Shown in pieces: positions 49,830-60,918 of a stretch of 64,000 bases of DNA (the first letter of the stretch is position 1; each line of letters opens with the position of its first letter). The notes below the pieces were generated by a model that was not told the origin of the DNA, did not search any database, and saw only the letters and a program-made list of their open reading frames with translations. The position numbers were made by a program, and so were the translations under genes. The DNA is from Epiperipatus broadwayi (Eukaryota; Onychophora; Udeonychophora; Euonychophora; Peripatidae), in the NCBI GenBank assembly GCA_028023455.1, contig JAQFVV010012420.1, forward strand, positions 7,457,194 through 7,521,193, given 5' to 3'.

Positions 49830-50940
49830 AATATAGTTCAGATGACAATGTTAACAAACTTTTACAAATTATCAACCTTTAATAAAAAAATATATTTACA
49901 TTAAATCTTTAAAAAATTGTTAAAGCAGCCAATTAAAAAAAATATTACAAATCATATTTTTAATTTTAAAAAAATTACAAAAATACCTGGCATTTTTGTA
50001 TTCCATTTCAGGTCACTGAAAAAACAGCCATGCTGATTTGTAATTTCACATTAATGCACTCCATGCTTTCATGATATGACAATCCTTACTATTTTTCAGA
50101 TAAATGACTTATTTAGCAATTGATAAATAGTAACTATTAATTCAGAGAGTGCTCCAGTAAATATATATTTGAAGCCATAAAGCTAGCAAATATAATAGAT
50201 ATATTTAAAAACATAAAATTTTAATTTAGCTTTATTAAAATTCAGAAATTTATTTATATAATATTAAACTGTTTTGTTTAATTTATATTAAATCTTTAAA
50301 AAAATTGTTAAAATGACCAATTATTACAAAAACAATGGGTTGAAACTCCAGAGTTTTTATATTCTGCTGTAACAATGATTTTTCAATTCTCACATTAAAA
50401 TTTTTTTCTTTGTTGAATTTATATTATATATTAAAAGGAATTTGTTACAGCACCCAATTAAAAAAACACAGACTTTTACAAGGATGAGTTCTAAAATTAA
50501 TAAATGGTATTTACCATTAATAAAGCTAAAAATACTTATGATTGACTGACTATCAAATAATATATATATATATTTATTCAGAGGGCACTTTGGTAAATAT
50601 ATATTTGAAGTTGTAAAACTAGAAAATATAATACATATATTTAAAAATGTACATTTTAATTTAGTTTTATTAAAATTTGGAAATGTATAATAATATTAAA
50701 ATGTTTTGTTTAATTTTAAATCTTAAAAAAAAAATAGATAAAGCAACCAATTAATACAAAAATGACAGACTGAAGGCTTGGAACTTTTGTATTCTGCCAT
50801 AACAAGTCTTTCAGTTTTCACATTTAAAATCTTTTATTTAATTTATATTAAATCTTAAAAAAATTGTTAGAGTAACCAATTAAATAAAAATATGGGCCTT
50901 TACAAGACCAGGTGCAGCTGGTACATATATATAATTAACA
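49830..50940. repeat. Satellite-like tandem repeat, complex unit near 430 bp
   Basis: The block TTCAGAGAGTGCTCCAGTAA then ATATATATTTGAAG at about 50140 recurs at 50577 (TTCAGAGGGCACTTTGGTAA). Within units, TTAAATCTTTAAAAAAATTG then a C-AATTA-type phrase recurs near 49900, 50290, 50437, 50718 and 50850, and a TTTTGTATTCTGC-like phrase near 50007, 50360 and 50788. About two and a half units with internal sub-repeats. No coding. Confidence 0.75.
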
Positions 50941-51118
50941 TTAACTCAATATACATTTAACAGTATTTTGTTCCATTTGTAGTTATTCTTTGAAGAATAC
51001 TTTTCTTTTTCTGTTTAGTTTAGTTATTCTATACAATACTGGGAGCCATGCCAGGTGTTGTTAAATGTATATTGATATATATATTATTTGATGTCTGTAT
51101 TTTTTTCAAAGCAATATA

Positions 51119-52760
51119 CTTATTATATAACTGAATATTTGTAAATACAGTAATTAAATAATTAAAAATTTTATCCACTTAGGAGCGCTTTCAAGTATCT
51201 TAGTAATCTTTGTCAACTAAAACTTTGAATGGCTAACCTTCCAAAAATTCCATGATCTTAATGTTTGCTGCTTGCCTGTTAATTAAGTCATGTTTATATT
51301 TGTATATCAGCATAGCTTCCTTTATTTTTCTTCTATTGTTATTTTTTACAATTTGTAATATTGTTACATTATTAAAATTGAAGGCAAAACCAAAAATACA
51401 TGACTTATTATGATTATAAAAAACATGCTGAAATATTATTATCTACTATACAATTTTGTTTTGATTTCTGAACACATTTTAATAATAGCAAGTGCTCTTT
51501 AGTTCTTTTTTCCAATGTGCATCTTAATTCACCTTTACATATTTATCGATAAAAATATTTATGCAGTTTTTAAGTAGGATTTTTATAAAATGTGCAATGA
51601 ATGGCCAATGGATTTACCTACTGTTACTCAAATATGTAATTTTATAATTTCTACATATGAAGAAAATATTTTGAAAAAGGAATATTATCAAAAAAATATT
51701 ACTGTATATTATCGATTTGCTGATGTTTTTGTATGTGGCAAACCAAATACAATTAATGAGTTGTTTAAAGAATTAAATGGTTTAAAAGGCCTAAAATGGA
51801 TAAAAACAGGAAAATTTAATGTGCATTCAGTTCCTTGATCTTAAAATAACTAGAAATCAATGTATGCTGGATTACTGTATAACCATTAAGCCAATAGTGA
51901 AAAGAGGTTATATTTCATATAAATCAAAAGTGCAGATGTCATACAAAATGGCAGGTTTGAAGTCCTTTTTATTTAGAAATAATAGTCTTTGCAAATATTC
52001 ATCAGATAAAGGCAAAAATATTGAAATATATTCAAATGAATTGTTAAATGTTGGCTACAATTATAATTGTATATATAATGTTATCAGAGATTTTAATATA
52101 AAATATAAGAATAAAAATTTTAATAATAATATCGATTCTCCTGCTAATAAAAAAATATGGATATCAATACCATATATTTCAAATGATCAAGTAAATTTTA
52201 TAAGGAAAATATCTAAAGGTATATATGATATTGCATTTTACACACTTTCTACATTAAACAAATTAATAAATAACTACAAAGATAAAACACCATTTTTAAA
52301 TAAAAATTGTGGCATTTATAAATGAATATGTAGGTGTGACTGTAGATATATAGGTAAATCACGATGCATGTTGGGAAAAAAACTAAAGAGCACTTGCTAT
52401 TATTAAAATGTGTTTAGAAATCAAAATAAAATTGTATAGTAGATAATAATATTTCAGTATTTGCTTTTTAAATCATAATAAATCATGTATTTGTGATTTT
52501 GACTTCAATTTTAATAATGTAAAAATATTGCAAATTGAAAAAAATAACAATAAAAGAAAAATAAAGGAAGCTGTGCTAATATAGAAATATAAACATTACT
52601 TAATTAACAGGCAAGCAGCAAATATTAAAATCATGGAATTGTGGGAAGGTTAGCCATTCAAAGTTTTAGTTGACAAATATTGAAAGTGCTCCTAAGTGGA
52701 TAAAATTTTTAATTTTTTAATTACTGTATTTACAAACATTCAGTTATATAATTATATATA
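51119..52760 (+). mobile_element. Penelope-like element with inverted ends (PLE-1)
   Basis: The left arm (51119-51545) is the reverse complement of the right arm (52335-52760). Matching blocks include AAAGTTTTAGTTGACAAA on the right against its complement CTAAAACTTTGAATGG on the left, ACAGGCAAGCAGCAAA against TTTGCTGCTTGCCTGT, and TACAGTAATTAA-type outer ends. Between the arms lies plus-strand coding for the end of the reverse transcriptase; the right arm encodes the rest of the GIY-YIG domain. This is the Penelope layout in which an inverted tail lies upstream of the 5'-truncated body. Confidence 0.8.
51590..52660 (+). pseudogene. PLE-1 reverse transcriptase end and GIY-YIG endonuclease
   Basis: Frame 51590-51838 reads DLPTVTQICNFIISTYE and VYYRFADVFVCGK: this is polymerase motif C, normally with two aspartates (ADD), here reduced to one. 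A +1 shift leads to 51819-52325: IQFLDLKITRNQ, KRGYISYKSKVQMSYKMAG, NIEIYSNELLNVGYNYN (thumb), ISIPYISNDQVNFIRKI, NKLINNYKDKTPF and CGIYK. After a stop, CRCDCRYIGKSRC supplies the YIG strand and, in the right arm, R..KEH-like sequence and NKRKIKEAVLI with the glutamate. PLEs use this endonuclease to open target DNA. Missing aspartate, frameshift and stop show it is dead. Confidence 0.8.
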
Positions 52761-53497
52761 TATTAATTGTAAAAGTATAATACCATTATAAAAAATATTA
52801 TATGTAATATATAAATAAATAATTTAACAATAAAAAATATTATATTTTAAATTCTTTAGTAGCTCTTTCAATTATGTAGTAATGCTACTGATTTAAATTA
52901 TAAATTAATTTTTAAACCTATTGGAGAAAGAGGATATATTCATTTTAAATCACACGTTTCAGTGATACATAAAATGGCATGTCTGAAATTGTTTTTGCAT
53001 CGCAATTATAAATTATGTAAATGTAGGAGTGATAAAATTTTAAATATTGAACTCTTTGCTAATGAACTTTTAAAGGTTGGTTATGATAAAAACCAAATTT
53101 TATGTACAGTAAATTCATTTAATAATAAGAAGAGGGTTTGCAATGTTACCTTAGATAATAAAAAATGGATATCTATGCCATTTGTAAATAACATGCAATC
53201 TAAATTAATTAAGAATATATTTTAAAAAATAATATTTTATTTTGTGTTCATCTGAATGTTAATTGATTGATTAATAATTCTAAGAGTATAATTCGTAAAA
53301 TGCAAAGAAGTAATATAATTTATCAGATTTCATTTGGATGTAATTGGTGAATCGAGTTGCTCTGAGGAAAAAAGATTAAAGAAGTATCAGTTAGTATATA
53401 ATCAGATTAAAAATAATGTAAATAGTCGTTTTAATACAGCTTCAGTATTCTTTGACCATGAAAAGACTTTAATTATAGGTTTACATTTAATATTAAT

Positions 53498-54256
53498 TGT
53501 TATATCTGCACTTACGACTGTGCCAATGTTATAACTGCAAGTCATACTGTGCGGTCAGCAAATAACATTATACAATTCCCACACCATTCTTTTTCAATGA
53601 GTGCTCTCCAATGAATCGGTCTGCAACGAAGCTCTCCAATGAATTGGTCTGCAATGAATGCTCTCCAACAAATTGGTCTGTAATGAAGCTCTCCAACGAA
53701 TTGGTCTGCAATCTCTCTGCTGAATTGGTCTGCAACGAATGCTCTCCAATGAATTGGTCTGCCACAAAGCTCTCCAAATGAATTGGTCTGCAACGAAACT
53801 CTCCAATGAATTGGTCTGCAATGAAGCTCTCCAACGAATGCTCTCAGTATCTACACTGCGGTCTCTTTCAGCTACACCCATGAATTATATTTCCACTGGG
53901 CGCTGATTATTAACCACCAACACTGACGTGAGATATCTCTACTTAAATACTGCTTACTCAGTACTGCTTGACTGCTCTCTACTGCTCTTTATGTTACACT
54001 GCTCGATGTTACCCAGTCTTCTTATCGCTCTCTGACAACTGCAATGATCAATCAATGCACTGACCAATAAGGTAACGTCTCTTATCTAGAAACATTTGTA
54101 ATTAGCAAATATTTCTAGGAATTGTCGATTGCCATTATGTCAATGCACTAATTAAATTCCTCAGCTATCAGAGCGCGATCTAAAAACAGCCTTACGAATA
54201 AATTCTAGTTTTTTCTGGAGTGCACAAACCTGTCTGCCATTTTACAAAACACTACA
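53498..54256 (-). mobile_element. Solo LTR, 759 bp, inserted in PLE-2
   Basis: Flanked by a perfect 5-bp target duplication TTAAT (53493-53497 and 54257-54261). On the minus strand it begins TGTAGTGTTTTG and ends CAGATATAACA, so it has the TG...CA ends of LTRs. Orientation is inferred from a TATTTAAG box near 53945 followed by a TCACGTCAGTG start-like region about 26 bases later. It is less A+T-rich than the host sequence. A 28-bp minisatellite lies in the part that would be R-U5. No internal region is present, so the element has recombined to a solo LTR. Superfamily (Ty3/gypsy or BEL/Pao) cannot be decided; 5-bp targets fit both. Confidence 0.85.
53600..53845. repeat. Minisatellite of 27-29 bp units within the solo LTR
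   Basis: About eight units of GCTCTCCAATGAATTGGTC then TGCAACGAA, with small indels (one partial unit lacks the first half). The unit has no stop in any minus-strand frame, so all three minus frames stay open across it; the resulting 83-95 codon frames (repeating QTNSLESF, RPIHWRA and ADQFIGE) are artefacts of the repeat. Confidence 0.9.
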
Positions 54257-54534
54257 TTAATGAAATAAAAATATTAATGGAAGAAAGGAATCATAAAAAG
54301 AGGAAAATTAAATAGGCAATTTTAATAGATAAATATAAAGATAATGTTATTAATAGGCAAGTTGCAAATGTGACCATACACCGCTTATGGAAATTTATGT
54401 GACATTAAAATTTGAAAATCATTTAGAGCTGACAAGCACACTACATAATTGAAAGTGCTACTAAAGAATTTAAAATATATTTTTTACCATTAAATTGTTT
54501 ATTTATATTATATATATAATTAGAAGGGACTTGA

Positions 54535-54940
54535 ACTCAATCTTTCAACCTCCCTATATAATCCACTCCATTTTATTTAACCAATATACATGACCAAATA
54601 CATGTGAAAAGGATAAGTGATCTCCAATATATGTATTTCATGCTGATTGAGCACTCATCAGTTGGTCCAGATCACCTCACACACATATATGGATGGCAGA
54701 AGAGTTGGAGTATAGAGAAAACTGAAGCTTGTTCTTTAAAGTTTGAACATTTGCTATAATTAATATAAATTGAGCACTAATTGTATGTATGTGTGGGAGA
54801 TGGTGATCTGGAGTAAGTGCTGGCTTAGCACAAAATACATATATGAAGGTCATTTATGTTTTTCACATGTATGTGGTTGCATAAGATAGAGTGGATAGAT
54901 GTAGGGAGATTGAATGTCTGAGTTCAAATCCCTTCTAATT
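54535..54940. repeat. Dispersed repeat R, inverted pair
   Basis: Left arm (54535-54690) has GACTTGAACTCAATC, CCAATATACATGACCA, TCATCAGTTGGTCCAGATCA; right arm (54775-54935) has the complements TGATCTGGA, ATGTATGTGGTTGC and GAGTTCAAATCCC. It starts about 35 bases after PLE-2 ends, in the same relation as at 33.0 kb. Arms are diverged. Confidence 0.75.
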
Positions 54941-54989
54941 ACATTAATGTTAGTATAGACAATATGCATGTAATTAAAAATTATATATA

Positions 54990-55879
54990 CACCTGGGTCT
55001 CGTTTTATGTGGATTATTTTAATGTGGTTTTGAAGTTATGCAATTCATGTTTCTTCTTAATATCCTTCATATTTCACTATATTTATTAGGCATCAAGCAA
55101 TTTAAATTATTAATAACTTATTTTGACTTGAAATACTTTTTTTTCTTTCAAAAATATGTTATATTAGCAGTTTACATTAATATGGCCATAAGCTGTATTT
55201 AGAATCTTAGCTTCTATTTAAATAACCTACTTATACTAATGAGTAAATAATAATAATAGATTTATACATACATATAAAAATATCACAATAAATATTCAAA
55301 AATTTTAAACTTTTAAAACATATTTTGTTAGATATTAACAGAAATAAATATTTTTTTAGATTTTTAAAATAAATAATAATGAAGATTTTATTGATTTTAT
55401 AAACTGAAAATAATCTTTCTAATGATAATGTCCAATCTTTTTGTTTTGATTGCAATTTCATTTTTTTAATATAGAAACAGCACAAGACTGGAAGTGGTGC
55501 TAATTGTACAAACGTCACAAATCTGATTTCTTACTAGTTCACAAACAAACCCATATTATAAAATAGTGGTAATGATTATAATATGTATGAAAAAATGTAA
55601 AATTAAATACTGTAGTTAATAAAAAAAGTAAAAAAAGTTTGTCTTATATTAATTTTTTTCATATATTTGAAATTTTTTAATAGTCATACTTTATTTTCTT
55701 ATTTTTTTATTGCGAATTTTAAAGTAATTTTTCCTTGTTGCTTTCCTTTTATGCCATTTTCTGAAAATTGCGGGAACCTATCCCCCATTTTTCAAGGTAA
55801 GTTATGTTTATTTTTGTGCAATTTCTTTTGTGCACGTTTTCTGAGGAACCTATCTATCGCATAAAATGAGACCCAGGTG
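54990..55879. mobile_element. pogo/Tigger-like element, copy B
   Basis: Inverted ends CACCTGGGTCTCGTTTTATG and, on the right, CATAAAATGAGACCCAGGTG, flanked by TA (54988-54989 and 55880-55881). The first 70 bases and last 380 bases align with copy A (302-1611); the middle differs and is shorter, without the transposase tail seen in copy A. It is better preserved at the ends than copy A. The 95-codon minus frame at 55231-55518 is unrecognised. Confidence 0.75.
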
Positions 55880-55881
55880 TA

Positions 55882-57334
55882 TATATAGTTTAGATATTAA
55901 AATCTGTCAACACTTAGATCTTCTCAATATCAATGACTAAATACTAATTTATTCCCTCCCATCAATACATTTTTAAAAATACAGATGATCACCCATATTT
56001 GGAGATTGTTTTTAAATAAACCAATATTCATTGGCTGTGCTGTCAATAGAGGATGATTTTAAAAAAATTGCCAGATCTTTAAATTATTCTCTTATTAGTA
56101 AAGATTTGAATAATGAATCCCAAGGAAGAGAATACATCTCATTTTTGATCACCTGCAATAATGAACCATATTATTTTAACTAGATATAATTTTAAATAAC
56201 ATAGCAGTTTGTAGATATATGTGTAATTTAGATCTTAGTAAACTGTCTTTCATACTACTATGAATTATGATTATTCCTCATAAATAAATATATTAAAAAC
56301 TGGTTAGCCACCCATATTTAGAGCTTACTTTTAAATAAGACCAACATCAATTAACAATGTTGTTAATTAAGTGTAATTTTATTAAACTGCCAAATCTTTA
56401 ACAGAAATGTCAATAAATATTGGTTTATTTAAAAGCAATCTTTAAATACAAATGATCAACAGTTTATAAAATATTTATTGATGGAGAGAGCTAACAATTC
56501 TTGTGTGAGAGCTAGTTTAGCTCCATCTAAATTACATATATATTTAAAAACACTATTATTTAATATTTGCAACTATTTAAACTAATATAGTTCATTATTG
56601 CAAGCAATTAAAAATGAGATACTTTGTCTTCTCTAAGATTGATTATTTGAACCTTTACTAGTAATAAGTTGATTTAAAGATTTGGCAGTTTAATAAAATA
56701 CACAATATTAACAGTAGTATCAATGAATATTGGTTTATTTAAGTGTAAATTTTAAATATAGGTGATCACCTATATTTTTAAGATATTTTTAATGGAAAGT
56801 ACTCACAATTCATAATGCATGTGTAAAAGGTAGTTTTCTTCCATCTAACTTACTTACATATCTAAAAATGTTATGTTATTTAATATTTACATACAAAAGT
56901 ATGCAATTAGATAGAGAAAGGGTTCCACATGCACCTTAAACATTTGTATAATAGCCAAATGATGTAGTGTTTGACTATAGAGGGACATCTCAAACTTCAA
57001 CACAAGACAGACTTTACAAAGGTAAGTCTGATCATCTTATCTTTAACCTAAATTCTTACTTATATAGGCCAGTCCGAAGCATCTTGATTTGAGAGCATGA
57101 AGCTGTTACTCTCTTCACTTTTAAGGTACATATGAAAAAACATTAAAGCCTTTCTCTATCTAATTACATACTTCCAATGTACTTCATAAATAATCAGAAT
57201 GATACATATGTATGTTAATTTTCATTTCATTGTATATGAAATTCATTTGCATAAATATACACATATGCTTTACAAAATGGGTTTTGTTTTTTTATTTTAT
57301 TGACAAGCATCATAATCATAGTTTTTAGGTTCAT
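55882..57334. other. AT-rich stretch with diverged internal similarity
   Basis: The phrases AATATTGGTTTATTTAA, GATCA-C-C-TAT and GCCAAATCTTTAA recur at irregular spacing (for example 56010-56080, 56320-56460, 56670-56770), some inverted, suggesting an old repeat with inverted parts. No protein was recognised. Confidence 0.4.
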
Positions 57335-57384
57335 AGTGTTGGTGTTTTATTTAAAGTCTAGTGTTGGTGTTTTATTTAAAGTCT
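57335..57384. repeat. 25-bp perfect tandem duplication
   Basis: AGTGTTGGTGTTTTATTTAA with AGTCT occurs at 57335 and immediately again at 57360. Confidence 0.9.
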
Positions 57385-57528
57385 ATCATGATTATTCATA
57401 TCAGTTCATTTAAATATTCCATTGTTGGGATAATTGAATACTTTTTTTTTTAGTCATCGTCTTTTTAGAGTTGGCTATAAACTAAGATTCCTCTAGTTTT
57501 TTTTTTTACTCATCATATTCTATGAAAT

Positions 57529-57738
57529 TTACAGACCATTGATCAAAGTTAATACTGTGTTGTCTTTCATGATGCCCAAATATGGACTTAGTTTTACATT
57601 GTCTTTAGTGCACTTATATAAATATTTGTACTGAACTATTCTGTTTGCAATGTTGGTCCTTGATTCACTGTAATATACAATTATATAACCTGGGCCATTA
57701 TCCCAGATACTATTTACAGTGTCTCTTTCTTTTGTCAT
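57529..57738 (-). pseudogene. PLE-4 inverted GIY-YIG fragment
   Basis: A 69-codon frame: VNSIWDNGPGYIIVYYSESR, then TNIANRIVQYKYLY and CTKDNVKLSPYLGIMKDN. It covers the YIG strand (degraded to YYS) and following helix only. Collinear with 58400-58560 on the other strand. Confidence 0.55.
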
Positions 57739-58029
57739 ATGTTTTTTGTGATAGTTATCAACCTGTTGAGGTTTTCTTGTGTTTGGAGGCTTATGTAGGA
57801 TTCATAGAGAAAGATCAGAAATATAATATATAAAAGGTAGATTGTCAAACAATTATAGAAATGGGCAACTTGTTGACCAACAAATAATCATTAATACAGA
57901 CAATAGAAAATGAAATTATACACACAGCATAAAATATTTAGACATGATAAACAAAGTAATAAAAATACCATAACATACTATATAGAGATAAAACCTCAAA
58001 ATTAAGAATCTTATCCATTCACAATCTAA

Positions 58030-58800
58030 AACACCAACAATGCTACACAAATTCAAAACTTTCTTAATAGAAATCAACTGCTTTGTAAATATAAAGCAGT
58101 CAGAAAAATTAGATGAATATATGAAAGATCTATATAGTATGTATTATAGCATAGAAATACTGATGAAAGACATTAATAAAAATTCATTAGAAAGTAAAGC
58201 AAAGTGTAAAATCACAAGATGAAGCATCAGTCAGAATGCCTTATATCTCAAATCTAATGAATAAAATGAGTTTGTGAGCCAAAATACAATGTGAGCTTCT
58301 AAATGTCATTACTCCTTAATTAAGCTAATAAATAGTACAAAAGACAGATTACAAAAAGAAGATACACAACAGATAATATATGGCATCCAATGCAATGAAT
58401 GACTCAGATTGCATAACCATATACTATACAAAATCAAGGACCAACATTGCAACCAAAGTAGCACAGCACAATTATTTATATAAGCATATTAATGCCAACA
58501 GAAAAAGTTCATGTTCTGTGATCACAAAAAATATCATGGCCATGGCTTTATTCCAACAAACTGTCAAGTTGGTATGCATAGAATGTGATGACTGAAAAGT
58601 AAAAATAAAAGAAACTTGATTCATATCCAGCCACCAAAACAGGATTAAATCAAAACAACATTTAATTATCACATAAATGGGGTATTTAAATAAACTGATT
58701 AAATAGTAGGAATAATAGAAATGGATTAGAAATAAAGCAACAACATTGTGAAATATGAGAGCTATGTTTATGGTGCTTATCACCAAAAATTTACACAACT
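58030..58800 (+). pseudogene. PLE-4 thumb, linker and GIY-YIG endonuclease relic
   Basis: Frame 58040-58222 gives the thumb (MLHKFKTFLIEINCF, EYMKDLYSMYYSIEILMKD). Shifted segments follow: ALYLKSNE near 58240, LIKLINSTKDRLQKEDTQ near 58322, IIYGIQCNE (GIY strand, here IYG), then frame 58380-58595 with CITIYYTKSRTNIATKV (YIG strand, degraded) and AQHNYLYKHINANRK. The linker N-TKD-L and the IYGIQC phrase are typical of PLE proteins just before the endonuclease. The helix with the conserved glutamate is not clear. Several frame changes make it inactive. Confidence 0.6.
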
Positions 58801-58884
58801 AAATAAAATAAAGAAAAGAAAAAAACCACTTTGTAAAGCATATACACATTCATATGTAAAAAAAATTATATATATTGTAATGAC

Positions 58885-60400
58885 TGAAACACGCAGGCTT
58901 ATTATATACCTGTGTCTATATATTTAATATATAGAGTATATGAGCACAGATTTTCACACGACCTACCACTCTCCACACTATCTTATAACACTGATACACT
59001 TGAACACATATATGTTGAAAAGATAAATAATCACCAATATACGTATTTCATGCTAAAACAGCAATCATCAGTTGGTCCAGATTATCATCTCTACACATAT
59101 ATACAATACGTGCTCAGATATATATTAAGATAACCAATCTTCATATTTTAATGGACAGGCTTCAATACATTCCAAATTCCAACTCTTCAATCATCCATTC
59201 AATTGAAAATCTGATGATGGAATGCTCAAAGGCCACCCTGAGGATATCTGAGCACTTATTGCATGTATGTGTAGAGATGATAATCTGGACCGACTGATAA
59301 TTGTTGGTTTAGCATGAAATACGTATATTGGTGATTATTTATCTTTTCAACATATATGTGTTCAAGTGTATCAGTGCTATGAGATAGTGTGGAGAGTAGG
59401 GGATCGTGTGAAATTCTGTGCTCATATACTCTATATATTACATATATAGACACATATATAATAAGCCTGTGTGTTTCAGTTATTAAATAATAAAGATGTC
59501 TGCCCATCCCTTGTATATTTATTAAATGGACTATGTCCTGCACATGAGAGGTCAGATTGACCTTAGGTCAACATGGGTGTGATAAGAATCTCAGCCTCAG
59601 GGTGGCCTTTGAGCATTCCATCATCAGAATTTTCAATTGGATGGATGATTGAAGAATTGGAATGTGAAGTGTATTGAAGCCTGTCCATTAAAGTATGAAG
59701 ATTGGCTATCTTAATATATATCCGAACACTTAGTGCATATATGTGTAGAGATGATAATCTGGACCAACTGATGATTGCTGGTTTAGCATGAAATACATAT
59801 GTTGGTGAGTATTTATCTTTTCAACATATATGTGTTCAAGTGTATCAATGTTATGAGATAGTGTGGAGAATGGTGGGTCATGTAAAAATCTGTGCTCATA
59901 TACCCTATATATTACATATATAAACATAGGTATATAATAAGCCTGTGTGCTTCAGTTATTACATAATAGAGATGTCTGCCCATCCCTTGTATATGTATTA
60001 AATGGACTATGTCCTGTACATGAGGGGTCAGATTGACCTTAGGTCAACATGGGTGTGACAAGAATCTCGGCCTCTGGGTGGCCTTTGAGCATTCCATCAT
60101 CAGATTTTTTCAATTGGATGGATGATTGAAGAGTTGGAATGTGGAGTCGATCGAAGTCTGTCTATTAAAGTATTGAGATTGGCTATCTTGATATATATCT
60201 GAGCACTTTTTGCATATATGTGTAGAGATGATAATCTGGACCAACTGATGATTGCTAGTTTAGCATGAAATACGTATATTGGTGATTATTTATCTTTTCA
60301 ACATATATGGGTTCAAGTGTATCAGTGTTATGAGATAGTGTGGAGACTGGTGGGTCACGTGAAAGTCTGTGCTCATATACCCTATATATTATATATTGTA
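58885..60400. repeat. Repeat R: one inverted unit, then 2.4 tandem units of about 477 bp
   Basis: Tandem units start at about 59246, 59721 and 60199 with GAGCACTTATTGCAT-type phrases; each contains GATAATCTGGACC, TTTAGCATGAAATACGTAT, GAGATAGTGTGGAGA, TGTGCTCATATAC, GATGTCTGCCCATCCC, GTCAGATTGACCTTAGG and TTTGAGCATTCCATCATCAG. The last unit is cut at 60396. To the left (58885-59240) part of the same unit is present in reverse orientation, so the block starts as a palindrome. The GTCAGATTGACC phrase also occurs, reversed, at 25928-25945, confirming the link to the 25.6-kb locus. Open frames here (65-95 codons) are products of the repeat. Confidence 0.85.
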
Positions 60401-60918
60401 ATGGTTATTTGATATGTATAGCAACAATAATAATAATAAAGATAACTTCAAAAAATTTATTGGCTTGTTATTATTACTGATACTATTATCATTATTGTTA
60501 GAGTACTGTATAAAGCAAAATTTTAAAAGAATCCAAGATGTCTGCTTGTATATATATTTTATATAGCATTTTAGAATAGTAACCATTTAAAAAAAAGAGC
60601 ATAGTTTTATATTTAAGTATAAACACATGCATACATACAAAGTGAATTAAAAAAACAACATATTGATAAATATACACAATACTGTTAATATATGAATAAA
60701 TTAAAATAGCATCAGGAAAGCAATATTTATATTGTGTAGATATTATTAAAACCATTTATAATAGTGACCTAAACTGTTAATACAATATGTGAATATGTAA
60801 ATGCATATATGAAAGTTTACATTTCTTTGATGTATTTAAATTTATAAAAGTGTATTATCTTAAATATTTAGTAATAACATGAAATGCTAAAACCTTTGGA
60901 AGAAGTGCCTTAATATTT

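Larger units (their letters stand above)
52880..54400 (+). pseudogene. PLE-2 thumb and GIY-YIG endonuclease, split by the LTR
   Basis: Segments in order: FKPIGERGYIHFKSHVSV (52905), frame 52962-53225 with MACLKLFLHRNYKLCKC, NIELFANELLKVGYDKN and KKWISMPFVNN; then stops; then 53334-53460 with DVIGESSCSEEKRLKKY (YIG strand and R-K helix) and SRFNTASVFFDHEK. Across the LTR, removing it and one TTAAT copy, the reading continues FTFNINEIKILMEERNHKKR and KIK, stop, AILIDKYKDN, the glutamate helix of the endonuclease (glutamate codon now TAG). The clean continuation shows that the LTR landed inside an existing gene relic. Confidence 0.75.
52815..54500 (+). mobile_element. Second Penelope-like element (PLE-2), interrupted by a solo LTR
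   Basis: Inverted terminal repeats of about 60 bp bound it: TTTAAATTCTTTAGTAGC at about 52845 and GCTACTAAAGAATTTAAA at about 54456, with AATTTAACAATAAAAAA outermost on the left and TTTTTTACCATTAAATT on the right. Coding runs plus strand from about 52880 to 53497, is split by the LTR (53498-54256), and resumes at 54262. It starts only 55 bases after PLE-1. The family differs from PLE-1 in wording. A further fragment of the same family is at 33060-33250. Confidence 0.8.
57500..58800. mobile_element. Fourth Penelope-like element (PLE-4) with inverted tail copy
   Basis: A minus-strand tail fragment (57738-57529) and a plus-strand body (about 58030-58800) encode the same GIY-YIG segment: YYSESRTNIANRIVQYKYLY on the minus strand and YYTKSRTNIATKVAQHNYLY on the plus strand. 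The body also holds the preceding thumb and linker. The arrangement, inverted tail upstream and body downstream, is the same as at the other PLE loci. Repeat R follows directly at 58885. Confidence 0.65.

Noticed and set aside
53542-53881. Three overlapping minus-strand frames with repeating peptide
   Set aside because: All three frames are open only because the 28-bp minisatellite unit lacks stops; a protein repeat family is not supported.
58912-59927. Several similar frames with LIYRVYEHR and HIYVEKINNHQYTY
   Set aside because: They are repeat R read in one frame; the unit also occurs diverged elsewhere without keeping the frame.
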